Below, piece after piece: positions 1 to 11,436 of a stretch of DNA of 64,000 bases; the stretch's first letter is position 1, and every line of letters begins with the position of its first letter. The DNA comes from Polychytrium aggregatum (Eukaryota; Chytridiomycota; Chytridiomycetes; Polychytriales): contig NW_026516275.1 in NCBI RefSeq assembly GCF_025602895.1, positions 62,001 through 126,000 of the forward strand. The letters run 5' to 3'. The translations under genes were made by a program, and so were the position numbers. The notes beneath the pieces are model-generated. The model was given only the letters and a program-made list of their open reading frames with translations. It was not told where the DNA came from and ran no database searches.

Positions 1-867
1 CAGAGACCCGTAACAATCGCAGCATCGTCAGCAGTGCGCGACAAAGCCTGTCGACCGATCGCCGCACAGAGCGGCATGAGATCGTGCCGGATGGAGCATC
101 ACGATCGATGGAGATTGCGGCCGAGGATGGATGCATCGCACTGGCACCGCCATTGGAGACAAGCAAGGCGGGGTGGATGCGAACATGAGGCAAAGTCCAT
201 GGCAAGGGCTACTGACGAAAGTGCCATCGTGGGGCTGTGGCAACTGCCGTCGACAGATGGACGGGCGGATGGATACGCTGGCATCCGCCAGGTCGGGCGA
301 TCCGGGCAGGATCTAGGGTGTGGGCGATGGCTTACCTGTGTGGGGTCGGCACGGATGTGCAGCGACGATGGCGACAGGCAAGAGGGGAGAGACCAGGCCG
401 CCCCGACTCGCGGTTGAAAAATCAAGGCCAAAGCCAGGCCCGCCGACTTGGATCGGTCAACAACTATTGCCCATTGCCCACTCACTGCCCACCACCACGA
501 TCGAGCCATCCGACTGGTGCCGAATCCAGGACAGGGGAATCTTTAGTGAACTCTACGTGAAACACAGCGATGGGGCTCTGACGCAACAAGAAGTGAGAAG
601 AGAAAGAAACGAAGCAAGAAGCGAGCCCAGGCAATCAACAGGCAGGCGGCTTCCGGACAAAACTGGGCCTTTTTTTTTGGATGTCATCCACGGAGTATGC
701 AGGTCGGACGGGATGGACGCAGCCGAGGGTAGACGCAGACAAGTGTACAACAGTTACAATGCAAAGGGTTGCGCGGGGAGGGTGGGCTGGGAGAAGAAGG
801 GACACTCGGCTCTTCGGTTGGACTAAGCGTATGGGGCCTTGGCATGAGATATTCGGTTGAAATACAG
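1..867. other. No supported gene; 3' flank of the NTF2-like gene
   Basis: Open frames run both ways because the DNA is GC-rich, but none has recognisable domain content, splice-consistent extensions or low-complexity structure typical of a real protein. A short T run lies near 670-680. I see no RNA gene. Confidence 0.5.
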
Positions 868-2178
868 TTACTTTTCGAGGGCAGCAGCAGTCTCGACCTG
901 GACCTTCTCGATGGGGACCTCGGGAACCTCGACGCCCTCGGGGGCCGGGGCGGTGGCGTAGAAGAACGTAAGGCCCTTCTGCTGGACACCCGAGTAGATG
1001 GATGCAACGGTCTCCTGGACAGAGGTTTCCGAGACGGAGCCAAGGGCGCTGCGGGCCGAGGTGATGGCCTGGTTGAGGATCGAGGTGGCGCCAAGGGAGG
1101 AGGCGACGGAGCCACCGAGCTCGCGGGCCTGGCCCACAATCTCACCGGCCTTCTGGCGGGCCGCCGAAGTGGTGTTGACGGCGGTCTGGACGGCGCCGGG
1201 GACGTAGTTGAGCAGGCCCGAGGCGTTGATCAGGGCATTGCCGGTAAGGGACAGCTGGCCGACGGTCGATCGCAGGGAGCCCTCGTTGTACCACTTGCCG
1301 ACAACAGGGACGTTAGACATGTAGTCCTGGGCAACGTGGAGCTCGGAGTGGTCAGTGATGCGGATCAGGCCGGTCTCATCGGGCTTGAGCTGGAGCTTGA
1401 TGATCTGGTGGATCTTGATGGGCACCAGACCGCCGAGGGCCTTGGGGACCAGAACCTGGTCGAGATCGATGACGGCGGTGCTGTCGCCCTCCTCGTAGGC
1501 TGGCGGGCCGAGGACAGGACAGGACAGGACAGGACAGCGTTAGCAATGGGGACGGCGCAACACGACAGGGCTAGGTCCTCGATCTGCGCAACCGCCCGAG
1601 CTGCTCCCTTCCGAACTTGGAGTCTGCAGGCAGGATCCGGCAGGCAGCAACAACAGACAGCGACAACAGATAGCGACGGTGGAGGAAACCCAGTCGGATC
1701 GCACAACCGCAGGATACATTCTGGGCACAGGGATGAGGCCAGGAGATACGTACTGACGCTATTGACCTGGGCGGTGAGCTCGGTGCAGCTCAGGGCGAGC
1801 TGCTCGTAGCTCTTCATGATCTCGGCCTTGTTGGCGAGTTTCTGGAATCGCAGGAGCAGGGGGTGTCAACAGGATGGAGGCGCTGGGTCAGAGCCGATTG
1901 GAATCCAGCGCATCTGCAGCCAGAGATAGAGGCAGTGCAGCCCTGGAGAGCGAGAGATGGACGGGGCAATAGAGAAGATGACCAAAGAGAGAAGGAGAGG
2001 ACAGACCCAGGCGGGACAGGGTCCCGACAGGTCCGGTGCCTACCAGGTAGGGGTTCTGCAGCTTGCAGTTGTCGTCGTAAAGCAGGTCGATGCTCTCCTG
2101 CTGGTTGGGGATGTTGGTCGAGATGATATCGCGGGCAAAGGCAGCGATGAGCTGGGTTTCGACACGATCGTGTTCCAT
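868..2178 (-). CDS. Possible NTF2-like (SnoaL/SigF-type fold) protein
   Basis: Three exons join in frame: 2178-2044, 1841-1754 and 1499-868, giving 284 residues. The start is MEHDRVETQLI. Residues 1-75 hold an NTF2-like pattern (helical start, then LLYDDNCKLQNPYL and a helix). A beta-rich part follows with IKIHQIIKLQLKP and ITDHSELHVAQDY. The C-terminal third is Ala/Ser/Gly-rich and looks amphipathic-helical. This order resembles fungal small NTF2-like proteins, many of unknown function. No catalytic residues can be assigned. The gene is divergent from the Gid11-like gene. Intron 2 carries a short AGGAC repeat. Splice sites are canonical; the fold assignment is inference. Confidence 0.6.
1511..1537. 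repeat. AGGAC pentanucleotide array in an intron
   Basis: About five head-to-tail copies of AGGAC lie just inside the acceptor side of the second intron of the NTF2-like gene. Confidence 0.85.
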
Positions 2179-2943
2179 GGTGGCTGATGGGGGAGCAGAA
2201 AAGCGCAGGAGAGGCGGGCTGGGGCAGATCGAGACGAAGACGAAGACGGAGGCCAAAGGCGGTGGGTCTTGCGCCATTCTTTATATTCGGGGCGGTGGGT
2301 GCATTTGGCAGGCTGTGCGACCCTGGTTGCCGCATCGAGGCAGCGGGCACATGCCGGGGGGCGACCGGGGCAGCCGCGGGCTGGCCATGCGATGCGATGC
2401 GATGCGATGCGATACAATGCGATACAATGCGATGCCAGGGAATGCCGAGCGATGCCGAGCGATGTCGAGAGATAAACGATGTGGCCAAGGCCATATCAGC
2501 GATCTGCCACTCGCCTTCGATTAATGCGGACGAGGCGATTGATGCTCGGCCCTGTCGACATGGCAGAACAGCATGCGCAGAGCAGCGACGCCACCAACGG
2601 ACGCTTGAAGAGCATGATGCTGTCGCCTCTCCTCCCACACGGCAGCCGCAATCGAACAACACTTTGCTCGATGCCACCCCACCCGAATGAGTGAATGAAT
2701 GAATGAGCGAATGGGCGAATGAATGAAAGTTGCCAATGTTCGTATTCTCGGTCTCGGTCTCGGTCTCGGTCTCGATCTCGATCTCGGTCTCGTCTCGTGC
2801 GCAGCGGGTCTTGGTCCGCTTGTTGTTCCGTGCGCTCCTCCGCCACCCCACTCTCCAACGAACTCGCTGATCTGCCAGCACCAGCGCGGCGACCACACCC
2901 GTATTCCAGCATTGCCTCCCGCATCGTCGCCATCCCTTGGACC
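2179..2943. other. Divergent intergenic region with two tandem arrays
   Basis: This is the shared 5' region of the NTF2-like (-) and Gid11-like (+) genes. It holds a GATGC-based pentamer array with GATACAATGC variants at about 2387-2464. A GGTCTC/GATCTC hexamer array lies at about 2746-2796, next to ATGA-rich sequence. No gene was seen. Confidence 0.7.
2387..2464. repeat. GATGC pentamer array with variants
   Basis: Perfect GATGC copies pass into GATACAATGC and GATGCCGAGC variants. The array lies in the divergent promoter region. Confidence 0.85.
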
Positions 2944-5900
2944 ATGGCGTCCGATCGAGAAGAAGAAAGTGGCTGGGAGACCCAGTCAAGTATGTCATGC
3001 GCTTGGTGTCCTGCACTCTCCGCGCATGTCGGCGTTGCAGTCCCAGCCTTCGTTCGCCAGCCGGGAGATACCGCCGATCCTCCCGCACCAACAAACGAGG
3101 CGTTGTATCTTCAGCATCTCTGTTCCCTACTCTTGCGTAGCGCTGTGCTTGCGGCCTCGCCCTTCCACTGTGCCAGCGGCCCCGCTTACCCGTACGAAAG
3201 GCCGGCTCGTTTCTTACTCTTCTCGTCTCTCCACACATCCCGACACCGACCACCAGCCAACAACGACGATGAGTACGACAGCGAATCTGGGCCTTCTGAG
3301 CCCACTGGACCGGCGCACAGTATCCCCGCCTTGTTTTCAGCCGCGGAGAACAGTCCGCGGCTGAGGAATATCACTCGGATATCCGACTTTGCTCGGCCCC
3401 TGACCTTGCGCCCAAACCACATCCGCATCCGCACCGGAGTAGACCATATGACGTTCGGCGACACCGATGACAGCGAATTCGATGACTTTGAAGACTCCAT
3501 GGACGGTTTTGATATGGACGATATGGACGATATGAATGATATGGACGATATGAATGATGTGGATGATATGGACGATACGGACGATATGGATGACTCTGAC
3601 GATTTCGGCAGCGAGCTTGAATATGCCGGCAACTCGCTCCTGACCGCTTCAAGCCAGGGTCACCCGAAATATCTCTTGGCCGTCGAGAGTCACTATCGCG
3701 ATTACAAGTCTGACCCCGCTTGTCGAGAGAGTCAGCATCGACTCTTTGCCCTCTGGTCGGGATGGAGCCCGGTCCATCTCCATCGCATCAGCTCCGCCGA
3801 GCGGTTCAGTAAATGGGACTCCCCAACGGTCATCGATGAAGACGCATATATGGCATGCCCGGAACCCTGCCGTCTGGTTCATTTCGACCTGACCCAAGAT
3901 CGCAACAATCTGTGGGAGGTCTCCCCAAACGAGTTCCCGATCGCCACCGTATATACGTTCGTGCATGAAGTCCATGACTCCTCGTACCGGCCCGCTCTGA
4001 TCGCCCCTGGCTATCCGCTGCAGTTCCTCAACTCGCCGTCTAAAAGCAACCATCCCCAGTGCGCCGCCGCCATCTGCCTGGGCCCTCTGGAAGACTCTGT
4101 CTTGGTGCAAGCTGGCAGCCGACGCATCGTGTCGATCCAGCGGCCCTTCACCTTCTATGGACGATACGTCTACCGGGGCGGTCTCCATCCCGAGCGACCG
4201 GATAAAGTTGGCATTCACGAATCAGGGTTCTCGGATGAACAAGTGCCTAACGAAGCAGCAATCGACGACATGTTCCCAAACCTCTTTGGCCACACACGGT
4301 TCTTTGCGACGGTATGGGACATCCTGCTTTGGATATGGCGCAAGCATTTGATATATCGCTTTCCCTTGTGGCCCTTATAGCCGCTGTCGCATGTCGCCAA
4401 TCGAGTCGCCTCCATCGACGCGAGCGTCGTTTGTTCCTATGGCCTTGCTGCAAGCCGCTCCTTTGACTAATCCCGTCGGTATCTAGTGCAAGCAGTCAAC
4501 AACGTCGATTCCGATACTCCAGCTCGACCGTCCCCTGTGCTGCACATACAAATACGGATACATGGCCTTCGGGACCACGAACGGCGAGCTTATTGTGTAC
4601 TGCATGATGGGCTCAAGGTAACCACAAAACCTCCGCCGTCTCGATTATGCTGGGGAGTCCGCATAGCCTGCATTTGCCATGTTTCTGTGTCTGCAAACCC
4701 AGCCAGCCGCGGGATAGCCCGTGCTTCCACCAGCCTTCTCCGCCCCCGCCTCTTGGCAATGACTTGTACAGATACTGACCCTTGACACCATACTACATCC
4801 GCTGCTTTCGATCACTGCGGCCCTCGACAGTCCGAGGCTGATTATGCGACTTAGTCGCGATCACAACCTCCTGAACTCCATCGAAATCATCCGGCGCAAG
4901 ATTCATGTATCTTCAGAAACCGAGGCGCCTGAAAGGACAGCATCGGATGACATACAAGTCGAAGACGACGACAATTATCGCTACCAGTTCCTTATTGTGG
5001 CTGCGCTGAACTCTGGATCGGTCCACAGTATGTACCCGGCTGCGGGACGCCCTCAGACCTTGCCATCACGCACAGCTATCCTCGCAACAGCAGCAGCGTT
5101 GATGGCGGTGGTCAGAACGGTGGTATCAACAGCTGCTGACTCGTCCACCTTTTACCCCTTGCGACACGCCTCAGTCTACGAGATCGGAGAACACAGCCAT
5201 GAAACTGACAGCCAGGGATCCACCGAGGCTGATCAAGACAATCTGCCGGCACCCCGGCTGATTCAGCGGATTATGTTCCCAGATGCATGTGTTAACGACG
5301 CCAAGATGTCCCCCGATGGCAAGTGGCTGGCCTGTGCAGGCGACAGTGGATACATCTGGGTCTGTCGCGTGCACTATAGCGACAAGGCAATCAAGAGCAA
5401 GAAAGTCGGCAGCGTCTTCATCGATGATTCAGCCGACCAGCCGTTCGTGGATCAACCCGATAACGACGAGCCAAACTACGGCCGGTATATTTACGTCTCC
5501 CGGCCCGAGCAGATTCCCATAGGTATTTGATGTGGACCAAGGCAAACCACAGCAGGGACAGCAGGGACAGCAGGGACAGCAGGGACAGCAGGGACAGCAG
5601 GGACAGCAGGGACAGCAGGGACAGCAGGGACAGCAGGGACAGCAGGGAAACAGCAACACGAGTCAGTGGTCCTGACGCGCCTCTCTTCTTTCCTCTTCCT
5701 GTTTCGCCATTCAGATGATATCCTGCAGGAAGAGATCACCGGCCGAAGAGTCGGCCCCTCCGAATCTGATGGCGAGCCGTCTCGCAGCCACATCTCCACT
5801 CAGTATGTTAGTTGGAGCAGCGACTCCAAGTATTTTGCACTCTCGTCCGATTCTCATTGGATCGTTCTTGTTGCCGAGCCTGCGACCAAGTCCGTGATGC

Positions 5901-7266
5901 TCAAGATCCTGGCTGGAGGTGGGAATTCTGCACCCCTTGCAGGCATCGTTGAATGCTTGCTGCAAACAAAGAGCGCTGCCTCGCTGCCTGTCAACAGCCA
6001 TCCGTGGAGGGGGGGAGGTGGTGCCGCTTGCTGCTGCAATGATGCCGCTGTCGCACATTGCTCTCGGACAGCATATCCTGTGCTGAACTTTTGGTGCCTT
6101 TGTTGCCACTGTTGTGGACCAGCGCCCTCCGTCACTGTTGCCTTCCATCCCATCCTGCCTCGTATCCTGGCCTTCCCGAACCGCTGGGGATACACCCATA
6201 TTGTCGACCTATCGTCATATGTGTCGGCGTGGGAGCTGGCGCAAAGCAATCCGGCGTATCCAGCCCCGCCTAGAGAGCAGCTGAAGCAAGACATCCGTCG
6301 TCAGATCCTGGTGGCCTCGTTCCAAGTCGTGCAGGGCTCTCGACACTCGGGTTGGGGTGGGGACAGCACCGACCCGTATGATACGGATCAAGACAGCTTC
6401 GACGATGAAGAAGAAGACGACGACGAGGACGGTGAAGATGAACATGACGAGCATCACGGCGGTGACCACGGCCACGATGATGGCGAAGGTGAAGGCGGAG
6501 CCACCGGTGAAAATGCAGGCTCGCCCCAAGTTGGAAGGCCAGCCCTGGCCCCTGTAGCCGGCTTGAGCGGCGACCAAGAAGCAATGGCGGATCAGGTAGA
6601 ACCCGATGATGGAGGCGACTCCGAGGACAGCCAGGCTTGGGAAGATATAAGTGAAGATGAAACCGAAGGCGGCGACCGAAACACCGAAAAGGACATTGAG
6701 GTCCTGGCCAAAATCAACGGTATCATCTGGAGCCCCGATGGTCGCTGGCTCTATATCGGTAGGCGTTTGATTGTGAGCTGTTTGGGTCAGTTCCGCTGTC
6801 CTTGAACAATGCCTCTGCTGTGGCGGTGGCCCGATGACTCAAGACGGACTCGCTCGACTTGTGTATATTGTGTTTCAGCCGCGGTACTTATGATGGATCT
6901 CGATGCCACTACTCGCCAGCCACTGCCCAACGGGTCCAGGTCTACCCCTTCATCGGCATGCCCGCCCCGTCGCTTGTCGATCTTGCCCGTGAGCAGATAT
7001 GGCACGATCGAGGACAGTGCGGCATCGACATCAAGCGGCCCATGCCCTACACCACGGCTCAAGTGTCACTCGCCGTCGGAAGCCAATACCCGGAACTGGA
7101 TCCGAGCATCGAAGACCAGGCCGACAACGTTACTGGCCCGGATGGCTCGCAGATCGGCGAGCAATTCCTGGACCGCATTGCGCGGGACTGGGTTGATGAA
7201 AAGCCTTGGGTCGGGCACTGGCTGACACCCAGTGTCGATGCCTGGAGCGATGTTGAGAACGAATAA
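2944..7266 (+). CDS. WD40 protein of the fungal YLR149C/Gid11 (DUF2415) family
   Basis: Eight exons join in phase (2944-2989, 3257-4311, 4487-4617, 4831-5027, 5175-5522, 5715-5918, 6123-6758, 6920-7266), giving 987 residues. Residues about 80-130 are an Asp/Met repeat (MDDMDDMNDMDD). WD-like blades follow, including KMSPDGKWLACAG, YVSWSSDSKYFALS and IIWSPDGRWLYIATAQRVQV. The segment RILAFPNRWGYTHIVDL fits the short DUF2415 motif. A long acidic insert (DEEEDDDEDGEDEHDEHHGG) sits before the last blade. In budding yeast this family includes Gid11, a substrate receptor of the GID/CTLH ubiquitin ligase. That role here is inference by family. The short first exon is the least certain part; translation could start at 3449. 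Confidence 0.75.
5550..5649. repeat. 9-bp minisatellite (CAGCAGGGA unit) in an intron
   Basis: About eleven near-perfect copies fill much of a 192-bp intron of the Gid11-like gene. The period is a multiple of three, so all frames stay open and false Val-Pro-Ala or Ser-Arg-Asp repeat proteins appear on either strand. Confidence 0.95.
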
Positions 7267-7555
7267 AGCCAGGCGGGCTGCCTTCCTCCCTTGGATGGAC
7301 GCATGGTCATAGGGAGGTATTGCTGATTCTCACCACACATCGGACGAAGTAGGTTTGAGAGACTCACAATGGAGAGTGTATTGGCATACTTTCAATTTAG
7401 TTCACCCCCGACCCATGCATGTTCATGAGGAAGATGGGTGCGGCAGCCCAATCTGGTGTGGTATCAGCAGCAGGGCTCTGTGCGCGATCGATCTGGATAT
7501 CAAAGTTCAGAGACCGAAATTCCCCAGTGCTTGGGCCAGTACGACTCCCTCAGAT

Positions 7556-8995
7556 CTATCTGTACTGCATGTACGAGTGCTGGTTGCAGTATGTATCGCT
7601 GTAAGGATAGTCGACGGCCAAGCGGCACATGCGGCACTTGGGGAAACTGGGATCGTGATGCTCGCAATAGGGGCTGTCCTCTCTATAGATCTTTTTGAGG
7701 CATCCTCGGTTCTTGTAGGCAATCCAGTGCGAGCAAAAAGGACGGTTGGGGTCGTGGACAGTGCAGTAAGGGGTGTGCGACTGTCTCGGGCCTCGGCATG
7801 GACTGCCCTCGAGAGTCCGTGCGACGCATCGGGGGAACTCTGGATCATGGGCTCGGCAGTAGGCTCCATCGCGGCTCGTCACGAGCGAGAGACAGGGACG
7901 TCCGTTCACGGTCAAGGAGCGGCATGATGATCGTGGAGACGTGGTGGCTATCGATGATTATACGGATCAGTCAGGGAGACGATCGTATACAGTTAGTATG
8001 GGGCGCTTCGGAACGATGTTCGACCACCAACGACAGCAACGGCGGATGCACGGCTGATCAAAGCCGGGTGAGTCGATCGAACACTTACTCGGCGATCGTG
8101 GGGACTGAGGGGACTGCTGGGCCATAGTCCACTGGTTGCGGCGGGCGATTTGGCTTGTCGGAGTCGATGGGGCTGACACAATGGCCATTCTCAGGAGGCT
8201 AGGAGAGGCAGCAAGACTGTCGTCCGAGTCCGAACCAGAGTCTGAAATCGACTCCGAGTTCGAGTGGGAGTGACGACTGGAGGTCGAGGAAGGGCTGTAA
8301 GGCGTGGTGGCAGCGCCATAGGAGCGCCGAGGAGGTGTCGAGGGAGACGCCTTTGAATTGGGAGTGCGGCTCTGGCTCTGGCTCTGGCTCTGGCTCTGAC
8401 TCGGGACGAGGGTGCTGGCACCGGGACCGGGACCGGGACCGGGGCTGGTGGGAGCGCTGTGGGTGATGGTGATGGTGATGGTGCTGGTGCTGGTGCTGGT
8501 GCTGGTGCCGGCGCGCGGAGAGGCAAGACCTATAGCATTAAGCTTATCGATGATTTCATCGACAGAGCTCGCCGAGAGCAAAGTGGGCTGGGAAGAGGAG
8601 CGGTTGGTGAGCACGGGAACATCGGCGTCATCTTGGGGAACAGAGGTCGGGACTTGGTCGCTCTGGGTGGCCGAATCAGGCGAGCTTTCGTCGGGCACGG
8701 CGGGCACATCAGGGACGTCGGGGACGTCGGGGACGTCAGATACGGCATCGGGCTCCTGAGATGCTGTGGGGGCGGAGGGAACGAGGGACTGGGTGTCCTC
8801 AGAGGCGGGCTCTTGGAGATCCAAAGTATCGGTGTTCGGGACGGTCTGGCCCTCGGGCTCGTTCTCAATGGGGGGCTCAGAGCTCTCCTCGTGCTCGTCC
8901 GACGGAGCGAGGAGGTCAGTCTTGGACGACGGCACGGTAGGCTCGGCGGCTTGGGTCGAGGAGTCGGGGACAGGGCTTGCGCTGGAAGGAGTCAT
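7556..8995 (-). CDS. Ser/Pro-rich protein ending in four YCxxH zinc-like modules
   Basis: Two exons (8995-8089 and 7947-7556) join at phase 1, giving 432 residues. The intron has a perfect TACTAAC branch site. Residues 1-300 are low complexity: acidic/Pro-rich, then ST/IT, GPGP and SQ repeats encoded by microsatellites. The last 110 residues hold four spaced modules ending AYCRAHDPEFPRC, PYCTVHDPNRPFC, PYCEHHDPSFPKC and TYCNQHS, each with upstream cysteines (for example GRPC, CRGP, CRMC). The pattern recalls the zf-C3Hc3H type found in INO80D/KANSL2, but I cannot assign it firmly. It is probably a metal-binding, possibly nuclear protein of unknown function. It is tail to tail with the Gid11-like gene. 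Confidence 0.75.
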
Positions 8996-9667
8996 GTTGG
9001 GCGAGTGCTCGATTGCAGGAAGACTATCGGCTGAGGGCGGATTTGTTGGATTGGACTGGATTTGGTGGGCAGCTCCTGCTTTTATGGCCCCCGACTCGCC
9101 GTTTGTATGGAGGCACCCAGCCCGACGAACCCGTGCGGATACCCAACGAGCCCTTGCGGATACCCAGCGATGCCTCCTGGCCCGACCGGCGGGCCCGTCA
9201 TTCAGCAAGGGGGAGGGACACCGCGCCACTGAGAACTGTGCTGCATCGCCTCATCGGATAGTGGGCAAGGGGAATGTCAAATTTGCTGCGGCGCGCTGGC
9301 CGCGTCGGAGGCGGTGCGGGAGAGGGGGAGGCGCCATCCACCCCTGTCGCACCACTGATGTTGAACTCTCCAACTGGTGCGCGATTGCGTGCAGGATCCG
9401 GGTGTTGTGGCTATGGCGACGATGGCCCCATGGGTATCTTGCTCGCGTCACTCGGCGGGCGCCGCATTTGCGGGTGGCCCACGACACAGCGTTGAGGAGA
9501 ACATATATTGGGCCAGACGGCACAGCGAGCCCGTTTCGAACCGGGATATATGATTTTTCTCTTTGCCCTGCGCCTTTCTCCCTCATCCCAGGCATGTCTT
9601 CTTTCTCTGAGCGCCGAGTACCGGGGCAGTAGCCAGCCTCCCCCCCCCCAGCGGCCATCCCGCCGAA
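8996..9667. other. Intergenic region between two minus-strand genes
   Basis: This is the 5' side of the YCxxH protein gene and the 3' flank of the AYR1-like gene. A C run lies at about 9641-9650. I see no gene in it. Confidence 0.6.
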
Positions 9668-11436
9668 CTATTGCCGCTTGACCTTCTCCATCTTCTTGCC
9701 AAGCCCAAACCGCCAGGTGATAAAGATTTCCATGATCCAGGTTGGGAGCAGGGTCAGGAACCAGAAGATCCAGCTCATCTGCCCAATCCAGATGGTGCTT
9801 GGGACCTTTTTGCGGAGCAGCCGCCCAGCCAGCCGGATGGCAAAGAGGGCAGGGTCGCTACCGTTGGAGTGGGTCGAGGGTCGTTTGTTGATTTGCTCCT
9901 TCAGGATTCCATAGAGGGAGCCGCCTCGGGGCGAGGCGGGAAAGCCCTGGTTGAATTGCTCCATTCGTTTGCTGGTATTCTGGCCGATCGAAAGAGCACC
10001 CACCCGTCGCCCGCCATCACACTGTTCAGCAGCGGCAATATCTGTGGCGAGCAGATACAAGAGTGGGCAAAAGGTTTTGCCTGGCTCAGCAGATACAGCC
10101 TCTTACCAGCGAGATGTTGGTTTTGACGGCCCCAGCGGCCACCAAGATCACATCGATGCCAAAGGGATGCAGCTCCATCCGTCTGGTAGCACAGCCATCC
10201 ACGACAGCGTCCCGCGGCAGGAAACAGCCAAGCAGCAGCAACAGAGGGTTGGCATCTGGCGAGCCCCTCCACCAACCCCCACGAGCACATCCTTGCGGCA
10301 GCGACTTACAGGGCGGACGTGATTGCGTGGACGGCTGCCTTGCTTGCGCAGTACACTCCCGTCCTAATAATCGACCCGGCCTCAGCGGACAGAGCCATCG
10401 ATAGTCCCAGGAATTGCTGTGGGGAGTCGCAGCTGCAGTGGTGCGCTCGAAGGCTCGGCCCCACTTACCACGGAATGGGAATAAACCCCACCATGCTTCC
10501 AATATTGACGATTCTCCCCGTTTGTCTTGAGGCCATATGCGGCACCACCTGTTGCGAAAGCAACGGCATACGCACCCGTCGAAGAAGAAGAATGGCTCAG
10601 CGCTCACGTCAGACGCCACAAGCCATCTGTGACATCCACTTCCCGCTGCGAGCTGCTCCTCTCTCATCCGGAGCTCGCTGTCTGATATCCTTACCTCCTG
10701 GATGGTGTTAACCAGGCCAAAGACGTTTGTTTCGAAGGTGTCCCGCATCCCATTGACATCGACCTCGACCACCGGCCCCGAGAATGACACGCCGGCGTTA
10801 TTGATCTGAGAACGAGGCGCAAATTGTGTGAGCGGAGACCATCTTTAGCCGAGTCCCTTGGCCGATTCCGATAAAGTCAATCTGCCCCACGATCGACTGG
10901 GCCTCGGTACTTGAGCATGCGGCCCTCCGGTGAGTCGAATCGCTCTCCACGGAAACCCCTGCCCGCTTCGCTTGCGTCGATGCTGTCGCTTTCGCTATCG
11001 CCGTCCTTGCCCTCACCAGCATGTCAATCTTGCCAACGCGTTGGACGATTGCTGTGATGGCCCGCTTGACACTCTCCCGATCAGTGATCTCCATGATGAC
11101 CACCGTGACGTTCGGGTCGTCCAGCGACACCAGGTCCACGGCGGCATCTGCTCGTCGCACGGTCGCAAAGACCCGGCACCCCATCGTCGAGAACGCCTTG
11201 ACGAGGGCATGGCCGATGCCTCCCGTCGTGCATCCAGTGATGACAATGACCGGAGCTAAACTGCTAGCCCCGGTGCTCTGCTGTGGCGACGACGCTCCGG
11301 GCTGGCCGCTGCCGTGGCCTCCGTTGCTCTTATCGGCCGGTGGGCTCGGGCAGGACGGCGGCGTGAGCGGCGGCGATTTGTCCGTGGCGTGGTCCTGCGG
11401 GCTCGATCCGCTGCGGGTGCTGTTGAAGTGGCTCAT
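9668..11436 (-). CDS. AYR1-type short-chain reductase (1-acyl-DHAP reductase family)
   Basis: Six exons (11436-11017, 10805-10695, 10548-10469, 10363-10310, 10182-10107, 9979-9668) join in phase to give 350 residues. A Ser/Pro-rich leader of about 65 residues precedes a classical SDR fold. The cofactor motif is TGCTTGGIG, then NNAG, then GSMVGF with the catalytic Ser region, and YCASK with catalytic Tyr and Lys. A hydrophobic C-terminal segment (WIFWFLTLLPTWIMEIF) suggests membrane attachment. AYR1 proteins reduce 1-acyl-dihydroxyacetone phosphate with NADPH in ER/lipid-droplet phosphatidic acid synthesis. Family membership is secure; the exact substrate is inferred. The leader before the SDR fold is longer than usual. 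Confidence 0.88.

Noticed and set aside
2496-2945. Arg-Asp repeat frame (RDRDRDRD)
   Set aside because: It is translated from the GGTCTC hexamer array in the divergent intergenic region; no start context or domain.
5429-5799. Minus-strand open frames with Val-Pro-Ala or Cys-Cys-Pro repeats
   Set aside because: They are mirror images of the 9-bp intronic array in the Gid11-like gene.
9500-9590. tRNA-like TTCGAA segment (GGTTCGAAAC on the minus strand)
   Set aside because: The T-stem is only four pairs and no matching acceptor stem, D-arm or anticodon arm was found.
10380-10440. An AYR1 exon extending upstream through QFLGLSMALSAE
   Set aside because: Its acceptor gives the wrong phase and inserts residues between PW and the YCASK motif; the TAG acceptor at 10364 restores phase and the normal spacing.
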